Shown one piece after another: positions 1-7,971 of a stretch of 41,517 bases of DNA. Within the stretch, counting starts at the first letter, position 1. The number at the start of each line of letters is the position of its first letter. Under the pieces are notes generated by a model that saw only the letters and a list, made by a program, of their open reading frames with translations, had not been told where the DNA came from and ran no database searches. A program made the position numbers and the translations under genes. The DNA comes from Lachnospiraceae bacterium (GTDB lineage: Bacteria > Bacillota > Clostridia > Lachnospirales > Lachnospiraceae): positions 1 to 41,517 of the forward strand of contig JAFSXC010000028.1 in the NCBI GenBank assembly GCA_017450105.1, read 5' to 3'.

Positions 1-672
1 GCTGAAGTAGGCTATCCGCCCTTTGAGGATTTTGCCGAGGACGGAACCACCCCCATCGGCTATGATGTCGATATTATCACTGCCGTAGCGGATAAGCTCG
101 GGCTCGATGTAAATATCATCAACACCGCCTGGGATGGCATCTTCGCCGGGATCGGCGTAAACTACGACGTGGCCTGCTCCGCAGTTACGATCACGCCGGA
201 GCGCCAGGAGACCATGCTCTTCTCTACTCCTTATATCAATAACTATCAGGCCGTGGTGCTTCTCGCCGATGACGACAAGACCATTTCCTCATTTAATGAT
301 CTGGACGGTATGTCCATCGCGCTCCAGAAGGAGACCACCTCGGATATTTTGATGAGCGATTACAAGTCCACCGGGACCATCGACATCCAGATCGTTGCCA
401 ACGAAAAAGTCACAAGCTGCTTTACCCAGCTCCAGAACGGTGAGGTCGATGCCGTGGTCGTGGACAGTACCGTTGCCGACGGCTATATTAACAGCTCGGA
501 TGCCTTTAAGATCGCCTATGAAGATACGGAAGAGGCCGAGCAGTTCGGGATCGCCATTGCCAAGGACAATGCCGGTCTCCAGACAGCCATCAACCAGGCT
601 CTTGCCGAGCTTGAAAAGGAAGGCTATATAAAGGATACTTACGATTACTGGTTCGGCTCCGCCGCAAAATAA
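1..672 (+). CDS. Amino-acid ABC transporter substrate-binding protein (5' truncated)
   Basis: The reading frame is open at the window's first base and runs 223 codons to a TAA at 670-672, so the signal peptide, lipobox and first part of lobe 1 are missing. The visible N-terminal part (GYPPFEDF, then GYDVDIITAVADKLG) is the standard start of the mature SBP_bac_3 family (PF00497), which binds polar amino acids outside the membrane. Family hallmarks follow: the WDGIFAGI and ITPERQETMLFSTPYI segments, and a C-terminal LEKEGYIKDTYDYWFG. It would deliver substrate to the permease that starts 4 nt after its stop. The exact amino acid cannot be read from sequence. A GTG at 169 lies in frame but is internal to the domain, so it is not the real start. 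Confidence 0.93.
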   Translation, partial: AEVGYPPFEDFAEDGTTPIGYDVDIITAVADKLGLDVNIINTAWDGIFAGIGVNYDVACSAVTITPERQETMLFSTPYINNYQAVVLLADDDKTISSFNDLDGMSIALQKETTSDILMSDYKSTGTIDIQIVANEKVTSCFTQLQNGEVDAVVVDSTVADGYINSSDAFKIAYEDTEEAEQFGIAIAKDNAGLQTAINQALAELEKEGYIKDTYDYWFGSAAK

Positions 673-676
673 AAAA

Positions 677-1690
677 ATGAAAGCATTTTGTAAAAAGTAT
701 TCCAGGCAGCTTATTATTATAGCGATCATCATCGTCGCGATCATCATTCTCGGAATATTAAAGCCGAGCAGGGAGACGCTTCTTTCCCATACCTCGCCCG
801 AGATGCAGAAAATGATCGAGGCGGACGAAAACAGCACCAGAAAACGCGTGACTGTTACCTACAACAGCCTGTTCATCATCAACTACGCCTCTCTTTCGAC
901 CTCCGGCGCCAACGTCATGAGCGAGCATTACGTCGGCTTCCTCGGGAAAGTGTATCCCGCGGACGAGGGCCCCATGAAGGTTGTCGGGCAGATGGTGAAC
1001 TATACCTACCGGATGCTCGGAACCGGCGAGAACCTGATGCACGGGGCGAAGCTGACGATCCTTCTGACCACGCTGACCGTTCTGTTCGGACTTCTTCTGG
1101 GAACGGTACTGGCGCTCGGGAAGATCAGCAAGAAAAAGGTTCTGTCAAAGATCTCGAGTGCCTATATCTTTTTCTTCCGGGGAACGCCGCTGTTGATCCA
1201 GCTTTTTGTGGTCTATTTTACCGTTCCGGGAATTTTCGGCTTCGCCTGGAGAGATCTGTTCAACAGCTCGGACGCGGAGGCGGTCTACAAGGGCGCCTTC
1301 GTTGCCGCCGTGATCGCCTTTGCCCTGAACTCCGGGGCCTACTGCGCCGAGATCGTGCGAAGCGCGATCCAGTCCATTGACAAGGGCCAGTTCGAAGCCG
1401 CGAAGGCTCTTGGCATGAGCTATGGCCAGACCATGACGCGGATCGTGATCCCCCAGTCCATCCGTCGTATGATCCCGAACGTCAGCAACGAGTTTATCAT
1501 GATCCTGAAGGATGCTTCTCTGGTCTTCGCGATCTCTTTGATGGATATCACGACAATCTCCAAGAACATCATGACCTCCGAAGGGTCGTACCTGGTCTTT
1601 ATCCCGGCGCTTGTGATCTATCTTGTGATCACGGCCCTGTTCGGCTTCGTCTTCAATAAGATCGAGAAAAAATTCTCCGTCTATGAATAG
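677..1690 (+). CDS. Amino-acid ABC transporter permease (HisM/GlnP type)
   Basis: A 337-residue inner-membrane permease of the polar amino-acid uptake family. The core begins near residue 115 with GENLMHGAKLTILLTTLTVLFG. The EAA loop that contacts the ATPase is clear: EAAKALGMSYGQTMTRIVIPQ, around residues 240-260. The N-terminus is longer than in the shortest homologues: one hydrophobic helix (residues 11-27), then about 85 mostly polar residues, probably outside the membrane, before the core. The gene starts 4 nt after the binding-protein stop and 30 nt before the ATPase gene, so the three form one operon. The ribosome-binding site is weak (A-rich), which suggests translational coupling. 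It may work as a homodimer, because no second permease gene is seen. Confidence 0.95.
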   Translation: MKAFCKKYSRQLIIIAIIIVAIIILGILKPSRETLLSHTSPEMQKMIEADENSTRKRVTVTYNSLFIINYASLSTSGANVMSEHYVGFLGKVYPADEGPMKVVGQMVNYTYRMLGTGENLMHGAKLTILLTTLTVLFGLLLGTVLALGKISKKKVLSKISSAYIFFFRGTPLLIQLFVVYFTVPGIFGFAWRDLFNSSDAEAVYKGAFVAAVIAFALNSGAYCAEIVRSAIQSIDKGQFEAAKALGMSYGQTMTRIVIPQSIRRMIPNVSNEFIMILKDASLVFAISLMDITTISKNIMTSEGSYLVFIPALVIYLVITALFGFVFNKIEKKFSVYE

Positions 1691-1720
1691 GCACCAGATA
1701 GCATTTATAGAGGTGGAAAC

Positions 1721-2500
<780 letters not shown>

Positions 2501-2508
2501 ATCCTCTC

Positions 2509-3426
2509 ATGTCCAGGACAGCAAAATATTCCCTTCTGCTTCTCCTCGCGGCGGCGATCTGGGGTTTTGCCTTTGTAGCGCAGTCCGCCGGAGGGGATGC
2601 GATCGGGCCCTTTACCTTTAATTCCATACGAAATCTTATCGGTGTGGCTGTGCTCGTGCCTGTCATCCTCCTTCTCGACCGGTTCGGCTACGGGAAGAAG
2701 CCCCGGAACAAAAAAGAAAGAAGAAAGCTTTTCCTCTGCGGAAGTCTGATCGGCATCGTACTGTTTCTTGCGACCAATCTCCAGCAGCTCGGGATCACCT
2801 ACGGGCGAAGTGCCGGAAAAGCAGGCTTTCTTACCGCCTGCTATCTGATCCTGGTCCCCGTTATCGGGCTCTTCCTCGGGAAAAAGCCCGGGATCCATAT
2901 CTGGATCGCCGTTGTGATCGCGATGGCCGGGATCTGGCTGCTCAGCGTATCCGAGGCCTCCGGCCTGTCGTGGACGGATATTGTTTTGCTCCTTTCCGCT
3001 CTGGCCTTTGCCGTTCAGATCATTCTGATCGACCGGTTTGTAGCCGATGTGGACGGTGTCCGCCTGGCTGCGATCCAGTTCCTGGTCTGCGGGCTCCTTT
3101 CCGCCGTTCCGATGCTCATTACGGAAACCGGCTCCTGGGCCGGGGAAGCCGGTCCACTCAGCGCCTTTTTGCGTCCCGACGCCTGGGGCTCGATCCTCTA
3201 TGCAGGGCTTTTATCCTGCGGGGTGGCTTATACGCTCCAGATCGTGGGGCAGAAAAACGTTCCGCCCACCCTCGCCTCTCTCCTGATGAGCTTTGAATCC
3301 GTCTTCTGCGTTCTGGGCGGCTGGCTCCTTCTGGGAGAACGTATGTCCGTTAAGCAGATCATCGGCTGCGTTCTGGTTTTTGCCGCGATATTGCTTTCCC
3401 AGTTCGGAGAACGGTCCCGAAAATAA
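2509..3426 (+). CDS. EamA/DMT-superfamily transporter
   Basis: A 305-residue integral membrane protein with about ten hydrophobic helices, arranged as two EamA repeats (PF00892). The first repeat starts LLLLAAAIWGFAFVAQSAG; the second ends LASLLMSFESVFCVLGGWLLLGERMSVKQIIGCVLVFAAILLSQ, both typical of the family. Members usually export amino acids or other metabolites. It begins 8 nt after the ATPase stop, so it is probably the last gene of the amino-acid transport operon, with a strong terminator right behind it. Uptake ABC plus exporter in one transcript suggests handling of the same substrate class, but the substrate is not readable. Confidence 0.9.
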   Translation: MSRTAKYSLLLLLAAAIWGFAFVAQSAGGDAIGPFTFNSIRNLIGVAVLVPVILLLDRFGYGKKPRNKKERRKLFLCGSLIGIVLFLATNLQQLGITYGRSAGKAGFLTACYLILVPVIGLFLGKKPGIHIWIAVVIAMAGIWLLSVSEASGLSWTDIVLLLSALAFAVQIILIDRFVADVDGVRLAAIQFLVCGLLSAVPMLITETGSWAGEAGPLSAFLRPDAWGSILYAGLLSCGVAYTLQIVGQKNVPPTLASLLMSFESVFCVLGGWLLLGERMSVKQIIGCVLVFAAILLSQFGERSRK

Positions 3427-3427
3427 A

Positions 3428-3456
3428 AAAACCGCCGCTTTTGCGGCAGTTTTTTT
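3428..3456. terminator. Bidirectional intrinsic terminator
   Basis: A GCCGC-TTTT-GCGGC hairpin is flanked by an A-run on the left and a T-run on the right. It therefore ends the plus-strand transporter operon and, read from the other strand, the minus-strand kinase/microprotein transcript. Confidence 0.85.
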
Positions 3457-3475
3457 CCGTTTATTTCCCGGGCAT

Positions 3476-3628
3476 CTACTGTTTCTTTATTTTCTCGTAT
3501 TCTACCAGGGTTTCGATGGTTGTGTGGATAATGGTGGCGATCAGTGCATAGGTTTCCGCATCGGTCACACCGTCATGCTTGGATAACACCTTCGATTCCA
3601 GCTCTTCACACTGTTCCTTTGTCAACAT
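3476..3628 (-). CDS. 50-residue microprotein downstream of the permease-kinase fusion
   Basis: A small gene not recognised as a known family. The protein begins MLTKEQCEELESKVLSKHDG and ends EYEKIKKQ. It is hydrophilic, with a probable helical C-terminal half and one Cys (C7), no membrane segment and no signal peptide. The case for it being real is a textbook ribosome-binding site (AAGGAGGAG, 7 nt before the ATG), its place 49 nt after the kinase stop on the same strand, and its end just before the shared terminator. A TTGACA hexamer (minus strand, 3681-3676) overlaps the kinase stop and could give it its own promoter, but the matching -10 is poor. It could be a kinase accessory peptide or simply an unrelated small protein. 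Confidence 0.62.
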   Translation of the reverse strand: MLTKEQCEELESKVLSKHDGVTDAETYALIATIIHTTIETLVEYEKIKKQ

Positions 3629-3677
3629 AAGCGCTCTCCTCCTTCCCTTCTAACCTTACGGGTTTCCCGTTCATTTG

Positions 3678-6305
3678 TCAATTGAGAAATCTGGCCATCA
3701 GGCCGAGCATGGACGGAATGTTGATGGGCTTGGCGATGTGCCCGTTCATACCGGCTGCCTGCCCTCTTTCGATGTCCTCCTCAAAGGCGTTGGCCGTCAT
3801 GGCCAAAATCGGAACCCTGCCGCCCTCCTGCTCAGAGAGGCTTCGGATAGCGCGAGTTGCCTCATAGCCGTCCATGACCGGCATCTGGATATCCATCAGG
3901 ATCAGATCGTAGAAGCCCGCCTTCGTATCCTTGATCATGTCCAGAGCGATCTGTCCGTTTTCTGCCTCATCCACCGTACAGCCGCTGCGCTTCAGGATTG
4001 CCATGGCTATTTCCCGGTTGATCCGGTTGTCCTCCACAAGAAGGATCCTCTTCCCGGTAAAGTCACAGGAATCCTCATGCTTTTCTTCCTTTCTTTCCGT
4101 CTTTTCCTGAAGGCACAGAGGGAATTTGAACCGTACCGTAAACGTACTTCCCTTTCCAGGCTCGCTTTCGACTTCGATCGTGCCCCGCATGAGCTCGACA
4201 ATGCTCTTGGTAATGGCCATACCGAGGCCCGAGCCGTGCATACTGTCCTCCTTGGAGCTGTGCTCCTGCTCCGAGGACACAAAGAGCTTTGCGGCAAACT
4301 CCTTCGTCATACCGATACCCGTATCCTTTACCACCAGCCGGTAATGGCCGTAGCCTGAGGAACGGTTATCCTCCTGGGAAAGCAGGATCTCGATACGGCC
4401 TCCCTCCGGTGTAAATTTGATGGCATTGCTCACCAGGTTCAAAAGGACCCGGTCAAACTGATTGCGGTCGCACAGCACATTCCCGTTCTTAACTCCTTCG
4501 GTGTCTGTCACCAGCGTCAGCTTCTTTCCCTTGACCTGGCCCTCCACCATTTCCTCCACCTCCCGGATCATGGCCGGAAGATTATATTCCCTGTTTTCCA
4601 GCTCAAATCTTCCCGTTTCGATCCGGCTCATGGCCTGCACATCACTCACCATGGCCATCATATGCTCTCCGGCGGAAAGGATTTTATTCAGGTAATTCTC
4701 CGTTTCCGGATCCAGCCCCTTTCCCTGAAGAGAAAGGTGGGTAAAGCCGATAATCGCGTTCATCGGCGTCCGAAGGTCATGCGTCATATTGGAAAGAAAA
4801 TGACTCTTGGCCCGGTTCCGTTCCTCCGCGAGGGCCTTTTCGACCTCGAGCTGTTCCGCACGTGTAGACTGGAAGCGATAGGTAAAGAACATGAAAAGCC
4901 CGTTCAGAGCCAGAAGGAGCAGGAAGGGAAGAAGCATCCGGCTTCTTACATACCACATCGACGCGGAATAAAAGACCAGCGCAAACAGAAGCAGCGCCAC
5001 CATCGTGGTCCTTCCGAAGCCCTTTGTGTAGGAAAGACGGATCATCCGGAGATAGACGATGGACCCGATGAGCCCCCAGACCGCCAGCGCGAGATAGGAC
5101 TCCTCGCTCATCGAATAGATTCCAGGGAATACCGGTACCAGAATCAGAAACCCGATCGCGATTGTCAGCAGAAGACCCACGAGTCCGAGAAAGCGCATCC
5201 CCTTGTCGCCCTTTCGAAGCGCGGTCTGCCTGGCTGCGATCGAGGTAACCCCGAGAATGATCAGAATGCCCACCGAGGAAAGGTCGATCAGCCAGTTAAC
5301 GGAATAATGAGCGAAGAAATCCAGAACAGAGGCTGCCAGCGCCAAAAGAAGGACCGCGGCCACCGGCGTATTCGCTTTTCCTCTGTAAGCCAGCCATTTC
5401 GGCAGACTTCCGTCCCTGGAAATCGCCGGGAAGATCCTGCCTCCCGCAAGGAAAAACCCCAGCGAGGCAGAAAGGACTGCAAAGAACGCGGTCACAAGAA
5501 TGACGATCAGACCCTTCCTTCCCAGGAGATTCGTCCCGACCTGGAACATGGAGTTCGTCCCGGTCGTGGCCATGTACAAAGAGAAAAGGAAAAAAATAAG
5601 CGCCGATATGACCACCGCCAGCGTCATAAGCCTCCTGGAAAGCGCCCGGGAAAAGCCGAAGCGGTCAGTGAGCTGGGGGGTGGTCGTTATTCCCGCAAAA
5701 AGCCAGGGGAAGGTTACCACAACGGACAGAACAGCCCCGACCGGGGTCAGACCGTCCGCGAAGGAAAAGGCTGTGCCAGACAGAAGCTCAAATTCCGCAT
5801 TCCAGCACATGATCACAAAGAGAACCGTTCCGAGCAGAAAGGCAAGGACCAGGATCGTCTGTATTCTTCCCGAAACCCGGGTCCTGCATATGCTGAGAAG
5901 AGCAGCCAGAAGGATGATCGCAAGCGAAAGCGGGAAAAAGGTGATGTGAAAATAGCTTTCCAGCACATGAGAAAAGGCCGCGGCGCCCATAGCGATCAGC
6001 GCCGGGTAGGAAAAGGACAGAAACCAGGAGCAGAAGAAGGCGCTGTCCGGGCCGTAATTCTGCTTCACATAGGCGAAGGTACCCTCACCCTCGCTGTGCG
6101 TGTTGATCATATAATGGCAAATTGCGATAAAGACCAGAATACAGACCACGGAAACCGAAATCCCCAGGGTTGTTCCCAGAAGACCGGCCTTCGGAAGGAA
6201 TAAGGATCCGGGCACCAAAAAGGCGCCCATGCCGATCATGCACCCGAAGGCGATGGCCCAGACATGAAGCGGCCTTAGCTTCTTTATCTCCTTTGGTTTA
6301 CCCAT
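3678..6305 (-). CDS. Amino-acid-permease-like domain fused to hybrid histidine kinase
   Basis: An 875-residue fusion. Residues 1-475 form a polytopic membrane domain of the APC amino-acid/polyamine transporter type: it starts [20 protein letters not shown], keeps the glycine-rich first helix, and has about 12-14 helices. A short coiled-coil-like linker (481-500) leads to HisKA with phospho-acceptor H509 in [13 protein letters not shown]. HATPase_c follows, with N623/N627 ([11 protein letters not shown]), DTGIGM at 661-666 and GSGLGM at 691-696. A C-terminal receiver domain (752-875) has acidic E758/D759, phospho-acceptor D805 in LILMDIQMP, and K859. It probably senses a transported or bound amino compound, as CbrA-type transporter kinases do. 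No output domain, Hpt domain or separate DNA-binding regulator is nearby. The ATG at 6305 has AAGGAAGAG upstream. Confidence 0.9.
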   Translation of the reverse strand: MGKPKEIKKLRPLHVWAIAFGCMIGMGAFLVPGSLFLPKAGLLGTTLGISVSVVCILVFIAICHYMINTHSEGEGTFAYVKQNYGPDSAFFCSWFLSFSYPALIAMGAAAFSHVLESYFHITFFPLSLAIILLAALLSICRTRVSGRIQTILVLAFLLGTVLFVIMCWNAEFELLSGTAFSFADGLTPVGAVLSVVVTFPWLFAGITTTPQLTDRFGFSRALSRRLMTLAVVISALIFFLFSLYMATTGTNSMFQVGTNLLGRKGLIVILVTAFFAVLSASLGFFLAGGRIFPAISRDGSLPKWLAYRGKANTPVAAVLLLALAASVLDFFAHYSVNWLIDLSSVGILIILGVTSIAARQTALRKGDKGMRFLGLVGLLLTIAIGFLILVPVFPGIYSMSEESYLALAVWGLIGSIVYLRMIRLSYTKGFGRTTMVALLLFALVFYSASMWYVRSRMLLPFLLLLALNGLFMFFTYRFQSTRAEQLEVEKALAEERNRAKSHFLSNMTHDLRTPMNAIIGFTHLSLQGKGLDPETENYLNKILSAGEHMMAMVSDVQAMSRIETGRFELENREYNLPAMIREVEEMVEGQVKGKKLTLVTDTEGVKNGNVLCDRNQFDRVLLNLVSNAIKFTPEGGRIEILLSQEDNRSSGYGHYRLVVKDTGIGMTKEFAAKLFVSSEQEHSSKEDSMHGSGLGMAITKSIVELMRGTIEVESEPGKGSTFTVRFKFPLCLQEKTERKEEKHEDSCDFTGKRILLVEDNRINREIAMAILKRSGCTVDEAENGQIALDMIKDTKAGFYDLILMDIQMPVMDGYEATRAIRSLSEQEGGRVPILAMTANAFEEDIERGQAAGMNGHIAKPINIPSMLGLMARFLN

Positions 6306-6330
6306 AGCTCTTCCTTTTCAGCGGTCCGGC

Positions 6331-6348
6331 CGGGAGAAGCTTCTCCCG
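6331..6348. promoter_or_regulatory. Perfect 18-bp palindrome before the permease-kinase gene
   Basis: CGGGAGAAGCTTCTCCCG is a perfect dyad directly after the stop codon of the lysozyme-like gene and 25 bp before the kinase start. Read as RNA it forms a GC-rich hairpin without a U-run, so it may be a weak terminator, an mRNA-stability hairpin or a protein-binding operator. Confidence 0.45.
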
Positions 6349-7971
6349 TCAGCTAATGGTTACCCGCAGCTTATCCGTCGGCTCCGTCTCATAGTTCAGA
6401 TAGAGACAGAGATCGGTGTACTCACCCTTTTGGCCGACTGCCTTCACATAATATGTGCCGTTTTCTTCCACGACCTCTGCCACGGAAGGGTCGTCTGCCT
6501 CAAAGGTAAGCTCCACATCCTGCGTTCTGTTGGTTATCGTAAGCGCCTGCTTTCCTCCGGGCGCCAAAGTCACGGCTGTTTCCTTGATATCCGGCTTTTT
6601 CAGCTTAAACCGTACGCTAATGGTTCCGGCCGGAAGGGACCGGTCATCGGAGGTACTGTATTTGAAGGTAATCTTTAAATCCGCCTTCCCGTTTTTCCCG
6701 GGAGTTACGGTTCCGTCATACTTATCAACGTCAAAGACCTTTTTATTCGAGGAACCGTACTTTGTTATAACAAGACCCAGATTCTCCAGCTTTTCCATGT
6801 TTGTCAGAAACTCATCCAGGTAGAAGGTTTCGTTCGTGCGGATAATGCGGTCCTTGCTGACATTCACCGGCCGGACATTGATCAGAAACTCCTTCTCATC
6901 ATTCGAGCTTCCGCCCGCAACCGCCTTGACCGTGCAGGTACCCTTATTTATTCCGGTAAGAATACCGTCCGCAGTCACAACCGCCACCGAGGGGTCGCTG
7001 GATTTAAAGGAAGTCGGCGTAAACTCGGTTACTTCTGCCTTCAGATCAATGGAGCAGTCCTTGATCACGACCCGTTCCGTACCCTCATAAATCGTACCGC
7101 CGTATTTATCCCAGAATTTTTTTGCCAGGTCGGCCCGGTTATCACCGGTAGCGGGATCATCCGGCCGTTCAAAAACATCACAGAAAATATGTCCGGCCTT
7201 GCCGGCTCCGTTCCTGGTATTATTCACGGCTCTGAGCCTTGCCAGCGTATCCAGGCTGTCCGAAGTCAGCACCTCGAGCTCGTATTTCAGGAACTTTAGC
7301 TGCGGATTCAGCTTGTTTGCCTTGTACCCGTTCGTCTGGCAGAAATTATAGAGATTCGTTTTTCTGCCACCGTTCCACTGGCACAGACCGTAAGCCCCGC
7401 TGTAATCGTTCACCGCTTCCGGATCATAGGCGGATTCCACATAGATATTCGCCAGAACGCCGCAGCTTGCAGCTATGTTCAGCCCGATCTGATCATGCAG
7501 AAACAGGTAGATCTTATCCATATTCTCCGGCCGGTATACGGCACGAAGCGTAACATTTTCCGCCTCAGACTCCCCTTCGTTTGTCAGATAAACGGAAACC
7601 ACAGGCAGTTCTCCCATCGTGGGCACCGTGCAATACCCCTCCGGAAGGACCGGAAGAAATTCATAATAATAATAGCTGGTACCCTCGTACTCACCGCCTC
7701 TGGGCTCCCAGGTCACGGGAACAGCCGTCGCAGCCTCATCCTTATCGAGATAGGCCGACAGGGTATCCGGCATGGCCTCCTTCAGCTCCTCCAGCGTGGG
7801 CCTTACCCCGAAATGGAGCTCATTCTCGCCCTCCTCCGGCGCCTCAATGCCCCGGATCAGATGCACTTCATTTTCTTCTGCCCGAACGGCCTCTGTGCAG
7901 AAGGGTACTGCCGAAACGGCCATCGCCGCGGCCAGAGCCACGGTCATGATTGACTTTATCTTCTTTTTCAT
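6349..7971 (-). CDS. Secreted phage-tail-lysozyme-like protein with Ig-like repeats
   Basis: The frame extends to 8052, but the best start is the ATG at 7971: it gives 540 residues with a classic signal peptide (MKKKIKSIMT, then an Ala/Val core, cleavage near AVRA-EE at 28-33) and has AAGGAAGAAAAAGG in front. Residues 150-290 match the phage tail lysozyme family (PF18013-like): GVLANIYVESAYDPEAVN, with likely catalytic E179, then YGLCQWNGGRKTNL. Residues 300-370 form a BIG2-like Ig repeat (SSDPSVAVVTADGILTGINKGTCTV), and a second Ig-like region covers about 480-540. It should cleave peptidoglycan outside the cell. It sits downstream of a penicillin-binding protein and a YfhO protein, which fits a wall-remodelling operon. 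The overlap with the upstream gene is odd and treated separately. Confidence 0.82.
   Translation of the reverse strand: MKKKIKSIMTVALAAAMAVSAVPFCTEAVRAEENEVHLIRGIEAPEEGENELHFGVRPTLEELKEAMPDTLSAYLDKDEAATAVPVTWEPRGGEYEGTSYYYYEFLPVLPEGYCTVPTMGELPVVSVYLTNEGESEAENVTLRAVYRPENMDKIYLFLHDQIGLNIAASCGVLANIYVESAYDPEAVNDYSGAYGLCQWNGGRKTNLYNFCQTNGYKANKLNPQLKFLKYELEVLTSDSLDTLARLRAVNNTRNGAGKAGHIFCDVFERPDDPATGDNRADLAKKFWDKYGGTIYEGTERVVIKDCSIDLKAEVTEFTPTSFKSSDPSVAVVTADGILTGINKGTCTVKAVAGGSSNDEKEFLINVRPVNVSKDRIIRTNETFYLDEFLTNMEKLENLGLVITKYGSSNKKVFDVDKYDGTVTPGKNGKADLKITFKYSTSDDRSLPAGTISVRFKLKKPDIKETAVTLAPGGKQALTITNRTQDVELTFEADDPSVAEVVEENGTYYVKAVGQKGEYTDLCLYLNYETEPTDKLRVTIS

Noticed and set aside
4662-6203. 513-codon plus-strand open frame
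   Set aside because: It lies entirely opposite the permease-kinase gene. The translation is rich in Arg, Gln, Lys and His with no domain, as expected for a shadow of a membrane-protein gene.
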